Source: Lachnospiraceae bacterium
GTDB lineage: Bacteria; Bacillota; Clostridia; Lachnospirales; Lachnospiraceae
Assembly: GCA_015057275.1 (NCBI GenBank)
Contig: SVEO01000003.1
Location: 62,001 to 126,000 of the forward strand
Reading direction: 5' to 3'
Length of the DNA: 64,000 nucleotides
Shown: positions 41,914 to 49,994 of the stretch, piece by piece
How the letters are laid out: the number at the start of each line of letters is the position of its first letter
How positions within the stretch are numbered: position 1 is the first letter of the stretch
Notes under the pieces: generated by a model
Told to the model about the DNA's origin: nothing
Databases searched by the model: none
The model's input: the letters and a program-made list of their open reading frames with translations, nothing else
Made by a program: the position numbers and the translations under genes

Positions 41914-43524
41914 TTAACAATTTGGACGGGCGAATCTCGAAGAAATCACCTCATATATACGCATACCATCCATAGCGGCGGATGTAATGCCCCCAGCATA
42001 GCCCGCGCCTTCTCCGCATGGATATATGCCTCGGATAGCTGCTTCGCCGTTTTCGTCACGATGAATACGCACCGGAGACGATGTGCGGCTTTCAATACCT
42101 GCTAAAATTGCGTCATCACGGTCAAAACCGCGAATGATTTGGCCAAAATGAGTAATACCTTCGTTTAAGCCTTTTGTCATATATTTCGGAAGAATCTTGT
42201 CTAAGCGTAAAAAGGCGGTTTCACCGCAAAAACACGGGATAACATCATAAAATTGTTTCGATTCTCTACCTTGCTTAAAATCACCGAACAACTGAACCGG
42301 AATTGCCCCGTTTCCCTCACGATACATCAAAGATTCTAATTTTCGTTGGAATGCAATGCCACGCAACGGGTCTGAAATTTCCCCCGGGAAATCATTTGGG
42401 GATACCGTAATAATCAGAGCACTATTTGCAGATTCGCTCGCTCTGGCGTGATAACTCATACCATTGACAGCCAGATGTTCCTTCTCGCTGGAAGCATTGA
42501 CAACATAGCCGCCCGGACACATACAAAAGGAATAAATGCCGCGACCATCGCTCGTCTGTCCGGTCAACTTGTAACTTGCCGGCGGTAATAGCTTAGCACC
42601 AATCGCACCGTATTGACTTTCGGAAATCATTTTTTGCGGGTGCAAAATGCGGACGCCAACTGCGAATGCTTTTGCTTCCATCGCTAAGCCTTTGTTACGT
42701 AAAATTTCAAAAGTATCTCTTGCACTGTGTCCGATGGCAAGCACCAATGTATTGCATGGAATTCTTTCTATCATCCCTTCATGCTCAGCGATAATTGCCT
42801 GCAATGTGTTACCATCTGTTTCATAATCCACAAACTTTGTGCGAAAACGAATCATACCGCCAAGCCGGATGATTTCATTACGCATATTTTTTACAACAAC
42901 CGATAAAACATCTGTACCGATATGTGGTTTGTTTTCGTAAAGAATTTCTTCTGGGGCACCGAATTTGACAAATGTCTTTAATACTTCACGATTACGAAAA
43001 AATTTGTCTTTCACAAGCGTATTAAGCTTACCGTCGGAAAATGTGCCTGCACCACCTTCACCAAACTGCACATTTGATTCAGTATCCAGTTCTCTCGTTT
43101 GCCAAAAATGATTGACTTTTTTCTGGCGTTCCTCCACACAGTCGCCGCGCTCCAACACAATCGGTGCATAGCCCTCCTTTGCCAGCATATAAGCGCAGAA
43201 TAATCCGGCAGGTCCCATGCCGACAATTACCGGCGGATTTATTAAACATTTATTTCCGCTTGGTCGGAATGAGTATTCTTGCGGCCCATGAAGCTGTCTA
43301 ATATTTGTCTGTTTGTGTAGGGGAATTGTTCCCTGCATATGCACATCAATCATATAAGAATAAAGCAATTCTTCTTTTTTTCTTGCATCGAGCGAACGCT
43401 TGATGATTTCATATGTAAATTTTGTGTGAGACTGCAGGTGCATTGCCTTGCGAATCGCCTGTTTAAGCTGTTCTTCCGTATGGCTGATAGGCAATTTGCA
43501 TTGATTGATTCTGTAAATATTCAC
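41914..43524 (-). CDS. FAD-dependent dehydrogenase (COG2509 type)
   Basis: A 536-residue flavoprotein with a 95-residue N-terminal domain before the FAD-binding VIVGMGPAGLFCAYMLAKEG, followed by VLERGDCVEERQKKVNHFW and NVQFGEGGAGTFSDGKL. GICPCGEGAGYAGGI-like sequence near the C terminus (GIYPCGEGAGYAGGITSAAMDG) closes the FAD fold. Family members are annotated as uncharacterised FAD-dependent dehydrogenases; the substrate is unknown. It follows a second flavoprotein by 18 bases. Confidence 0.9.
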   Translation of the reverse strand: MNIYRINQCKLPISHTEEQLKQAIRKAMHLQSHTKFTYEIIKRSLDARKKEELLYSYMIDVHMQGTIPLHKQTNIRQLHGPQEYSFRPSGNKCLINPPVIVGMGPAGLFCAYMLAKEGYAPIVLERGDCVEERQKKVNHFWQTRELDTESNVQFGEGGAGTFSDGKLNTLVKDKFFRNREVLKTFVKFGAPEEILYENKPHIGTDVLSVVVKNMRNEIIRLGGMIRFRTKFVDYETDGNTLQAIIAEHEGMIERIPCNTLVLAIGHSARDTFEILRNKGLAMEAKAFAVGVRILHPQKMISESQYGAIGAKLLPPASYKLTGQTSDGRGIYSFCMCPGGYVVNASSEKEHLAVNGMSYHARASESANSALIITVSPNDFPGEISDPLRGIAFQRKLESLMYREGNGAIPVQLFGDFKQGRESKQFYDVIPCFCGETAFLRLDKILPKYMTKGLNEGITHFGQIIRGFDRDDAILAGIESRTSSPVRIHRDENGEAAIRGIYPCGEGAGYAGGITSAAMDGMRIYEVISSRFARPNC

Positions 43525-43542
43525 ATTTTACTCCTAATTTTT

Positions 43543-44781
43543 TTATGTTACATGTTTTGTTACGGCGCTGCGTCCGGCAACAAATCCACTCGACCATGCC
43601 CATTGCAAATTGTAACCGCCACACGCTCCGTCGATGTCAAGAAGTTCGCCGCAGAAATATAATCCAGGCACATAACCAGATTCCATGGTGTCTGCCGACA
43701 CTTCTAAGGTATCAACCCCACCAGCTGTTACTTGGGCTTTGTCAAAACCTTCTGTGCCGGTGATAGCAAAGGTAAGTTGCTTTATGGCGGCAAATAACAT
43801 TTCTTTTTCGGAAACTTTTAGCTTGTGCAGATAAAGCCAGCCCGGGATACATGTATATGATAAAATACCGGCAATCAATTTCGTATGTAACATGCCGGAA
43901 AGCCAATCTTCCAGAGTGTTGTTCGGGACGTTTTTTAATTTATCATCAAATAATTGCTGCAGTTTTTCAATTGAAATATCCGGAAGGAAATCGAGGACCA
44001 CTTTTGCCTCTTTTTTGCTGTATACTGCTTTTGCCGCATATCGGCTGACTTGAAAAGCAGGAATACCGGAAATCCCGTAATCGGTAAGCTGCAATTCACC
44101 CATGTCGGATGCGATTTGCATGCCATCACAACAAATAGAAATTTTACCGTCGCAACGCACACCGCACGCTTTCTTTAAAAAAATTGCAGATTTTTTCTCG
44201 ATATGTATTCCAGTCAATGCCGGCAAAGGCTCAATGATGGTGTGACCGAATTTCTTAGCAATATGATAGATACTTCCATCTGAACCGGTTTTCGGGGCAG
44301 CCTTGCCGCCACCGGCAAGAATCAGTTTATCACAAGTAATAGTATGGCTGTCTTCTGTTGTTAAAAGAAAACCTTCTTTCGATTTTCGGGCGTTACAAAT
44401 GTTCCGCTCATATTCAATCGTCACTCCGACTTGCTTACAGCATGTCAATAAAAAATCGCGCACTGTCTGTGCTTGTCCGCTTCGTGGATAAATATATCCG
44501 TTTTTATCCTTTAATAAGAGTCCCTGATTTTCGAAGAAACGAAGCGTGTCATCTACAGAAAAGTTTTCCAAAGCAGAACGCACAAATTCCGGATGACTGC
44601 CACGATATGCATCATCCGGCCGGAAAATGTTTGTTAAATTGCATCTGCCGTTTCCGGTTGCCAGAATCTTTTTTCCTACTTCTTTATTTCGTTCAAGAAT
44701 TACGACTTCCGCACCTGCCGCTGCTGCCTGGTAAGCAGCCATAAGCCCGGAAGCACCGCCGCCAACAACTGCGATTTTCAT
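43543..44781 (-). CDS. BaiN/RdsA-family flavoprotein (HI0933-like)
   Basis: A 412-residue NAD(P)/FAD-dependent oxidoreductase. It starts with the dinucleotide motif IAVVGGGASGLMAAYQAAAAGAEVVILE and then KKILATGNGRCNLTN, the family hallmark. GLYFCGELLDIDGACGGYNLQWAWSSG near the C terminus completes the FAD site. Some relatives reduce steroid double bonds in gut Clostridia, but that activity cannot be inferred here. It lies between a BofC-like gene (12 bases upstream) and another flavoprotein. Confidence 0.9.
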   Translation of the reverse strand: MKIAVVGGGASGLMAAYQAAAAGAEVVILERNKEVGKKILATGNGRCNLTNIFRPDDAYRGSHPEFVRSALENFSVDDTLRFFENQGLLLKDKNGYIYPRSGQAQTVRDFLLTCCKQVGVTIEYERNICNARKSKEGFLLTTEDSHTITCDKLILAGGGKAAPKTGSDGSIYHIAKKFGHTIIEPLPALTGIHIEKKSAIFLKKACGVRCDGKISICCDGMQIASDMGELQLTDYGISGIPAFQVSRYAAKAVYSKKEAKVVLDFLPDISIEKLQQLFDDKLKNVPNNTLEDWLSGMLHTKLIAGILSYTCIPGWLYLHKLKVSEKEMLFAAIKQLTFAITGTEGFDKAQVTAGGVDTLEVSADTMESGYVPGLYFCGELLDIDGACGGYNLQWAWSSGFVAGRSAVTKHVT

Positions 44782-44793
44782 GGCGTGCTCCTC

Positions 44794-45261
44794 CTATTCT
44801 TTATTTATCGACTCGAGTACCCGATAAACGTCATTTAATGATGTAAAATAGATGCCGTTCTCAAGTGCAGATTGCCACGCCTTAGGGAAATCTTCGACCA
44901 ATACACCCATTTCCATGTAGACGGTTTCTTTATCTCCACGGTAAAGAAATACTAAATCTGCTGCAGATTTCAAATAATAACCTTCTTTTTGCTTCTTGTA
45001 TGCGTAATTACCTGCTTCAATGTGTGACACAGTAGTTTCGCTTTCATCTTCTGTCGTTTCTTCAGCAACAATCTTCGTTTCAGAGTCTTCCCCAAATAAA
45101 ACATCCCACATGACCGGATGCTGCTGAGAAATATATTCACTGCCGCGATATTCATCATCAGAATATTCGACAATAGCATATTCATAGCCAAAACGATACA
45201 TATATTTTGCAGCAAAATAACATAATGCGAAAAAGCAGATGATATAAATAAGTTTTTTCAT
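44794..45261 (-). CDS. Small envelope protein with BofC-like C-terminal domain
   Basis: A 155-residue protein with an N-terminal hydrophobic segment (residues 4-20) serving as signal or anchor, an acidic linker (about 32-82), and a compact C-terminal domain (about 93-153): EGYYLKSAADLVFLYRGDKETVYMEM, then LVEDFPKAWQSALENGIYFTSLNDVYRVLESI. The tail pattern resembles the BofC C-terminal domain, which regulates forespore signalling proteases in Bacillus. The similarity is by eye and weak. A forespore-type promoter candidate lies upstream. It begins a run with two flavoproteins. Confidence 0.6.
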   Translation of the reverse strand: MKKLIYIICFFALCYFAAKYMYRFGYEYAIVEYSDDEYRGSEYISQQHPVMWDVLFGEDSETKIVAEETTEDESETTVSHIEAGNYAYKKQKEGYYLKSAADLVFLYRGDKETVYMEMGVLVEDFPKAWQSALENGIYFTSLNDVYRVLESINKE

Positions 45262-45309
45262 AATGATACCTTCCTTGCAGGCAAATCATTATCCTGATTT
45301 ACTTAAATA

Positions 45310-45338
45310 TAGTATCCGCTTTTTCTATTTGTTTATGC
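45310..45338 (-). promoter_or_regulatory. Candidate forespore (sigma-G/F type) promoter
   Basis: On the - strand, GCATA (45334-45338), 17 bases, GATACTA (45310-45316), close to the sigma-G pattern GYATA-N17/18-CATNNTA. It lies about 49 bases before the BofC-like gene. A weak sigma-A alternative, TTGCGG-N17-TAGAAA, overlaps it. Confidence 0.4.
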
Positions 45339-45369
45339 TCGCATCCGCAAAGTATTGAAAATACAGGCA

Positions 45370-46527
45370 CTATTGAATCGATACATTTTTTTTGTTACCG
45401 TTTTGTACGACACAAACCCATGTCTTTCCAGGTGTCATCTCAAGCTCCTTACCATCTTCCGTGTAGAAGGTAGTGGTCGCACTTAAAGAACTGCGTATCC
45501 ATGTAATCGGCACATATTTACCACCTGTAATATAGTATCCGGTGCCGTTTCCGGTCATCTTAAAGTCCCATGTGTATTCGTCATCCTGATAAGATGCAGA
45601 TGCAAACTGAATGATAATATTGGTAACTTCTAACTGTTCTCCGGTGGTCTGGTCCTTATGGCTGCCGCCAAACTGATAACGCAGATAAGTGTTCGTCTCA
45701 GCATTATATTCAAACCAAGGCTTATTGTTGACATATCCCGGTGAAACCTTTACAGCAGAGTTACCGCTTAAATTTGCAATCTCGTCGTACGCTAAAAACT
45801 GTAACGGAGACAGATAACTGTCCGAAATGGTTGAGGTGTATCCTTTTTGCTTGATGCCTGCGAGAATTCCGTTGCCGCTTGCATATGCATTGTGCGGAGC
45901 TTTGCGATCACTCACACGGAAATATACCGTACTGCCGACCCCTTCTGTACCACTTAAATTATCAATCGAAGAAGAATTCAAGAAGGAAAGCGCATATTTC
46001 GACTGTCCGTAATGCGCATAGATGGCATCATAATCGGTCGCAATATGTGCATAGTACAAACGGGAACTGCGCACAGAACCGATTCTGGTAAGGTCGGCGT
46101 AATTTTGAAAAATTGCCATTAAACGTGTAATACCGCCTTCCACCGGTGCTTCGTAAATAACATCTGCATAAGAAATACCGCTCTGCGGGATTGCCGCTTT
46201 GATATTGTTAATCATAACCGCAACCGGACGATTGTCCGCGATGCTTTCATCGACATACAGGCCGGTTAAAGGACTTAGTGCTTTGCCGGTCAAATCTTCT
46301 TCCGGAGAAGTTGTCGTTTCTGGCTCAGTTGTCGTTTCCGGCTCAGTTGTCGTTTCTTCTGTCGTCTCAACTGGGGTTGTCTCCTCTGTGGCTGTCGTCT
46401 CATTTGTTCCATCTGGCTTGTGTTTCTTGCCAAAACCGGTTATTGCTAAAATAGCAATTAATATTACCAAAATAAGAGCTAGGGAACTACCAAGCATCAT
46501 TTTCTGCTTTTTTGTTAATTTATTCAT
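45370..46527 (-). CDS. DUF3048 envelope protein (YerB-like)
   Basis: A 385-residue secreted or membrane-anchored protein. A hydrophobic helix (about residues 10-30) is followed by a Thr/Glu/Pro linker (about 40-78) and the DUF3048 region with PLTGLYVDESIADNRPVAVMINN and GITRLMAIFQN. The C-terminal half has a second conserved part with YDAIYAHYGQSKYA. No Cys follows the helix, so it is probably bitopic rather than a lipoprotein. Function is unknown. It follows ybeY by 18 bases and ends the yqfC run. Confidence 0.87.
   Translation of the reverse strand: MNKLTKKQKMMLGSSLALILVILIAILAITGFGKKHKPDGTNETTATEETTPVETTEETTTEPETTTEPETTTSPEEDLTGKALSPLTGLYVDESIADNRPVAVMINNIKAAIPQSGISYADVIYEAPVEGGITRLMAIFQNYADLTRIGSVRSSRLYYAHIATDYDAIYAHYGQSKYALSFLNSSSIDNLSGTEGVGSTVYFRVSDRKAPHNAYASGNGILAGIKQKGYTSTISDSYLSPLQFLAYDEIANLSGNSAVKVSPGYVNNKPWFEYNAETNTYLRYQFGGSHKDQTTGEQLEVTNIIIQFASASYQDDEYTWDFKMTGNGTGYYITGGKYVPITWIRSSLSATTTFYTEDGKELEMTPGKTWVCVVQNGNKKNVSIQ
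46310..46355 (-). repeat. 18-base direct repeat encoding the Thr/Glu linker
   Basis: GTTGTCGTTTCTGGCTCA (46310-46327) recurs with one change at 46328-46345 and partly at 46346-46355. It encodes the TTEPET repeats of the DUF3048 linker. Its copy number may vary between strains. Confidence 0.8.
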
Positions 46528-46545
46528 ATCAATCTCCTGCTAATG

Positions 46546-47055
46546 TTATCTTGTAATTTTTAATGCTTCCATAATTTTGCGTTCTTCCGCCTGCATTACG
46601 GCACGCTCACCATCTTCCATATGGTCGTAGCCGAATAAATGCAGCATGCTGTGTGCACATAAAAAAGCCAGTTCGCGTTTAACTGAATGTCCGTAAGCCA
46701 ACGCCTGCGCCTGCACATGCTCAAGGGAAATCATCATATCACCCAAAATTAATTCTCCGGTCTCAGGGTCGCAATACATCGCTTCTTCTTCTTCCGACCA
46801 ATAACTTAAAAAATCAAAATCACCGGCGCTTTCATATTCCAGTGCCGGAAAAGAAAGCACATCCGTCGAGCGGCTGATCTCACGAAATTCTTCATTCACT
46901 TTTTGAATTTCTTTATCCGTCGTCAAAACAATGTTAATTTCGCATTCATATGGAAAATCCTTGCTGTCGAGAGCATAATTCACAACGGTTTTAAGTAATT
47001 CATCGACGTCAAAATCAAGCTGAATGCTTGTCTCATTTTCGATATTTATTGTCAT
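46546..47055 (-). CDS. ybeY: Endoribonuclease YbeY
   Basis: A 169-residue zinc-dependent RNase for 16S rRNA 3' maturation and ribosome quality control. The H-x3-H-x5-H zinc motif is present in AHSMLHLFGYDHMED near residue 125. SFPALEYESAGDFD and LGDMMISLEHVQAQA are typical. Its ATG lies inside the end of phoH (23-base overlap), so translation is likely coupled. Confidence 0.95.
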   Translation of the reverse strand: MTINIENETSIQLDFDVDELLKTVVNYALDSKDFPYECEINIVLTTDKEIQKVNEEFREISRSTDVLSFPALEYESAGDFDFLSYWSEEEEAMYCDPETGELILGDMMISLEHVQAQALAYGHSVKRELAFLCAHSMLHLFGYDHMEDGERAVMQAEERKIMEALKITR

Positions 47056-48058
47056 AACCTTGTCCTTGTCTTTCTATATTCTTCTGTTTTTTCTTTACTT
47101 CCTGCGCTTCTTCGTAGACTTCATAAGCTTGTACAATTTGCTGTACTAACGGATGGCGCACTACATCTTTGTTTGTCAGATGGCAAAATGCGATACCTTC
47201 AACATTGCCAAGTACTTTACAGGCAACTTCCAGACCGCTGATGGCATGTGTCGGCAAATCCTTCTGTGTCATATCGCCGGTAACGATGACCTTGGAACCA
47301 AACCCGATTCGCGTAAGGAACATCTTCATCTGTGCCGGTGTTGTGTTCTGCGCTTCATCCAAGATGATAAATGCGTTATCAAGCGTGCGGCCGCGCATGT
47401 AGGCGAGCGGAGCTACCTCAATTAATCCTTTTTCCATATTGTGCGCAAAGCTTTCCGCACCCATAATTTCATAAAGTGCGTCGTAAAGCGGTCGCAAATA
47501 CGGATCTACCTTACTTTGCAAATCGCCCGGCAAGAAACCGAGATTCTCTCCGGCTTCGATGGCCGGTCTAGTGAGAATGATACGGTTGACTTCGTTATTT
47601 TTAAACGCCTGAATAGCCATCGCCATTGCCAAGTATGTCTTACCTGTACCGGCAGGACCGATACCAAATACGATCATCTTCTCGCGAATTTTATCCACAT
47701 AATCCTTTTGACCGAGTGTTTTTGGTTTAATCGGTTTTCCGTTAATGGTACGGCAAACCATATCTTTATCGATTTCTGCAATCGCTGTCTCCTTTTCTTC
47801 AAAAGAAAGGGAAATCGCGTAATCGACATTTTGCTCGGAAATTTGGTTACCGCGCTGGGAAAGCACGAGCAACTGCTCCATAATTCTTTTGGCACGCTTG
47901 GCTGCAACTTCACCGCCGATAATCTTTACTTCCGAGTCTCTGGAAATCACAGACACATGAAGTGCCCGCTCAATTTTTTTGATGTGGCAGTCGAACTGAC
48001 CGAATATATTTTTTGTATGTTCTGCAGGAATATCAATTATACTTTCAATAATACTCAT
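47033..48058 (-). CDS. phoH: PhoH-family ATPase
   Basis: A 341-residue PhoH-like P-loop protein with an N-terminal KH-like RNA-binding region. Motifs are PKTLGQKDYVDKI, Walker A GPAGTGKTYLAMAMA (near residue 137) and Walker B AFIILDEAQNTTPAQMKMFLTRIG. PhoH and YbeY are commonly co-encoded, and PhoH may act with RNA decay or rRNA maturation enzymes. The start overlaps the yqfD stop by four bases (ATGA). Confidence 0.95.
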   Translation of the reverse strand: MSIIESIIDIPAEHTKNIFGQFDCHIKKIERALHVSVISRDSEVKIIGGEVAAKRAKRIMEQLLVLSQRGNQISEQNVDYAISLSFEEKETAIAEIDKDMVCRTINGKPIKPKTLGQKDYVDKIREKMIVFGIGPAGTGKTYLAMAMAIQAFKNNEVNRIILTRPAIEAGENLGFLPGDLQSKVDPYLRPLYDALYEIMGAESFAHNMEKGLIEVAPLAYMRGRTLDNAFIILDEAQNTTPAQMKMFLTRIGFGSKVIVTGDMTQKDLPTHAISGLEVACKVLGNVEGIAFCHLTNKDVVRHPLVQQIVQAYEVYEEAQEVKKKQKNIERQGQGYDNKYRK

Positions 48059-49305
48059 TGTGTCGTAACGTTTTCCTCCTGTATCGGCTGCGTCTGTTGT
48101 TCTTCATCAATTGGAAGAACCTTGCCGATTTTTTCAATCGATATAATCGCGGCATTCACATAGCACCACGAATCATCAAATTGTATTGTACCATTCTTTT
48201 CAATAATTTGCACCCCTTTTTGTTCTAATCCTGATAAAAATTCATTGTATTTTAGTTCGGCGATGTTGCGGGCTTCTTCTTTCGAATATACACTGTCGAT
48301 ATATTCATATTCGCGATACTCGGAAGTGCCGATACAAAGCGGTAAATAAAAGCTCTCTGCGATTTTTAATTGTGTTATATTTTCTTCTTGCTCATACTGC
48401 TCATACTTTGGTCTGCGTTTAAAAAATGAATACTTTTGCTGCAAAAATGAGACAGAAAAAGACTTCGTTTCCTTGCCGGTATAAACTTTTTTCTGATATT
48501 TCATTGGAATTCTATCCTCATAAGTATATGTTGTTTGTGCAAAAATATCAGCGTCTGCGTTTACATAATGAACCGCAAGTTCCTCGTCAAATTCATTTTT
48601 TGTTGGCACAATGCCAGAAACAAGAATGTCACCAACCTTTACAATATCGCCCGCTTTGACAACCGGTGTGCCGCTGCGTGTGACAATACTGGTAATTACC
48701 GCATCTTTTTCAGCAATCAGGCTGTACGGCTGTGATTCCTTGCTCGCAATCTCTTTATCATAGTTTTCTTTGATGTGAATTGTAAGTTTAGTACCGGTCA
48801 GCTCAGCTGATACCCATGTAATATCAAAATATTCATTACGAATACTTCGCTCGATTTCCTCACAAGGAACATCACGCAACCAGATTCCTTCCGAGATTTT
48901 AATTTCACTTAAAAATAAGCGCAGTTCTTCCTGCGTATGCAGAGAATTGCCTTCAAAAGAAATATTCCATAAGAAGCGCGACAAAAGATACAGTAAGATG
49001 CAAAAAGATAGTGCACCGCAAGCAATTCCTTTGTGTTGCCTTAAGAATTTCAGATAAAAAGGCAAACCGGACTTCTTTACAATTCGATAACGAACACCGG
49101 ATTTTCGTTTGATTTCCCGAAGCTCATGAAAATCGCTTACATACACCTGAAAACGAATCGGTTTATCTTTTTTGTGTTCAATTTTTTGCAGAACAATATT
49201 CTTATTGGCAGCAATCGTAAAAAAACGTAGAATTGCCTTATCCGTACCTTGAGTGAATTCCAAAATAAGCTTCCCTTTGACAAATCCTTCTTGTACCGGC
49301 AGCAT
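48055..49305 (-). CDS. yqfD: Sporulation protein YqfD
   Basis: A 416-residue protein with a cytosolic N-terminal region (about 1-90), one membrane helix (about 93-113, GIACGALSFCILLYLLSRFLW) and an extracytoplasmic part beginning WNISFEGNSLHTQEELRLFL. This layout and the position between yqfC and phoH match YqfD, a mother-cell sporulation protein in Bacillus. The C-terminal Gln/Glu/Thr tail is disordered. GAGGAGGCGATGGA precedes the start. Confidence 0.93.
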   Translation of the reverse strand: MLPVQEGFVKGKLILEFTQGTDKAILRFFTIAANKNIVLQKIEHKKDKPIRFQVYVSDFHELREIKRKSGVRYRIVKKSGLPFYLKFLRQHKGIACGALSFCILLYLLSRFLWNISFEGNSLHTQEELRLFLSEIKISEGIWLRDVPCEEIERSIRNEYFDITWVSAELTGTKLTIHIKENYDKEIASKESQPYSLIAEKDAVITSIVTRSGTPVVKAGDIVKVGDILVSGIVPTKNEFDEELAVHYVNADADIFAQTTYTYEDRIPMKYQKKVYTGKETKSFSVSFLQQKYSFFKRRPKYEQYEQEENITQLKIAESFYLPLCIGTSEYREYEYIDSVYSKEEARNIAELKYNEFLSGLEQKGVQIIEKNGTIQFDDSWCYVNAAIISIEKIGKVLPIDEEQQTQPIQEENVTTQ

Positions 49306-49318
49306 TCCATCGCCTCCT

Positions 49319-49573
49319 CTACAAACTTAGTTCCAGCTTTTCAATTTTACCGACGATTTTCATTTCGTCGCCACGATAATATGCGATACAAAGTTTGCAA
49401 CCGGAGACGGATATGTTCATGGTTTTGGATTGTAGTTTTATGAGATTGTCGCAATAATGTGTGGCGCGACTGATATTTTGCAGATAAAGTTCTCGATTGC
49501 CGTGCAAAAAGAAATATGGCTGACCTAAATTTAAATCTTCGGGCAACCATGTGTGTTCTCTTAATCTATCCAT
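49319..49573 (-). CDS. yqfC: Sporulation protein YqfC (YabP/YqfC family)
   Basis: An 84-residue small protein. The central NISRATHYCDNLIKLQSKTMNISVSGCKLCIAYYRGDEMKIVGKIEKLEL fits the YabP/YqfC family. In Bacillus the yqfC-yqfD pair is transcribed in the mother cell. Here a CATAAGAT block in the upstream gap resembles a sigma-E -10, but no -35 is found at correct spacing. It starts the run through ybeY. Confidence 0.9.
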   Translation of the reverse strand: MDRLREHTWLPEDLNLGQPYFFLHGNRELYLQNISRATHYCDNLIKLQSKTMNISVSGCKLCIAYYRGDEMKIVGKIEKLELSL

Positions 49574-49646
49574 ATATGCACTTCCAGTTCGGAGATTACT
49601 TACTAATCTTATGAAAAATTGAGAATACTTAGAACATCTCCGGACG

Positions 49647-49677
49647 TAAAAAGGTTCCTGACTTTCATCAGGAACCT
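49647..49677 (-). terminator. Intrinsic terminator of rpsU
   Basis: On the - strand AGGTTCCTGA and TCAGGAACCT (49652-49661 and 49668-49677) form a perfect 10-bp stem with a 6-base loop, followed by TTTTTAC. It is 10 bases past the rpsU stop. Confidence 0.9.
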
Positions 49678-49686
49678 CTAACTGTT

Positions 49687-49863
49687 TTAGTTATATTTGC
49701 GCTTTCTAGCAGCTTCAGACTTCTTCTTACGCTTTACGCTAGGCTTTTCATAATGCTCTCTCTTGCGAATCTCCTGCTGGATACCGGCCTTTGCGCAGTT
49801 TCTCTTGAATCTACGTAATGCACTATCTAAAGATTCGTTTTCTTTTACGATAACATTTGACAT
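49687..49863 (-). CDS. rpsU: 30S ribosomal protein S21
   Basis: A 58-residue, strongly basic protein of the small subunit platform near the anti-Shine-Dalgarno sequence. The translation [20 protein letters not shown] at the start and the Lys/Arg-rich tail ending RKRKYN are diagnostic. The ribosome site GGAGGGAGGTTAGGGTGAG before the ATG is unusually rich in G. It is monocistronic with its own promoter and terminator. Confidence 0.97.
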   Translation of the reverse strand: MSNVIVKENESLDSALRRFKRNCAKAGIQQEIRKREHYEKPSVKRKKKSEAARKRKYN

Positions 49864-49938
49864 AGTCTCACCCTAACCTCCCTCCAGTTGTGGATTGTGC
49901 TAAACAACTGATTGGGTATATTTTTTCGCACTTAGATT

Positions 49939-49966
49939 ATTATAGCACATTTTTTTTATACGTCAA
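49939..49966 (-). promoter_or_regulatory. rpsU promoter
   Basis: On the - strand, TTGACG (49961-49966), 16-base spacer with an A tract, TATAAT (49939-49944): a strong sigma-A promoter. The leader (about 70 bases) contains a CAGTTG/CAACTG inverted repeat just before the ribosome site. Confidence 0.8.
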
Positions 49967-49994
49967 TATAAAATTACTGTAAATTTAACTGATT

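Noticed and set aside
47441..48163. 240-codon + strand frame
   Set aside because: It is the antisense shadow of phoH; its residues (many Cys, Phe, His) are atypical.
49574..49646. Sigma-E promoter of yqfC
   Set aside because: A CATAAGAT -10-like block exists, but the only -35-like sequence is 10 bases away instead of about 14.
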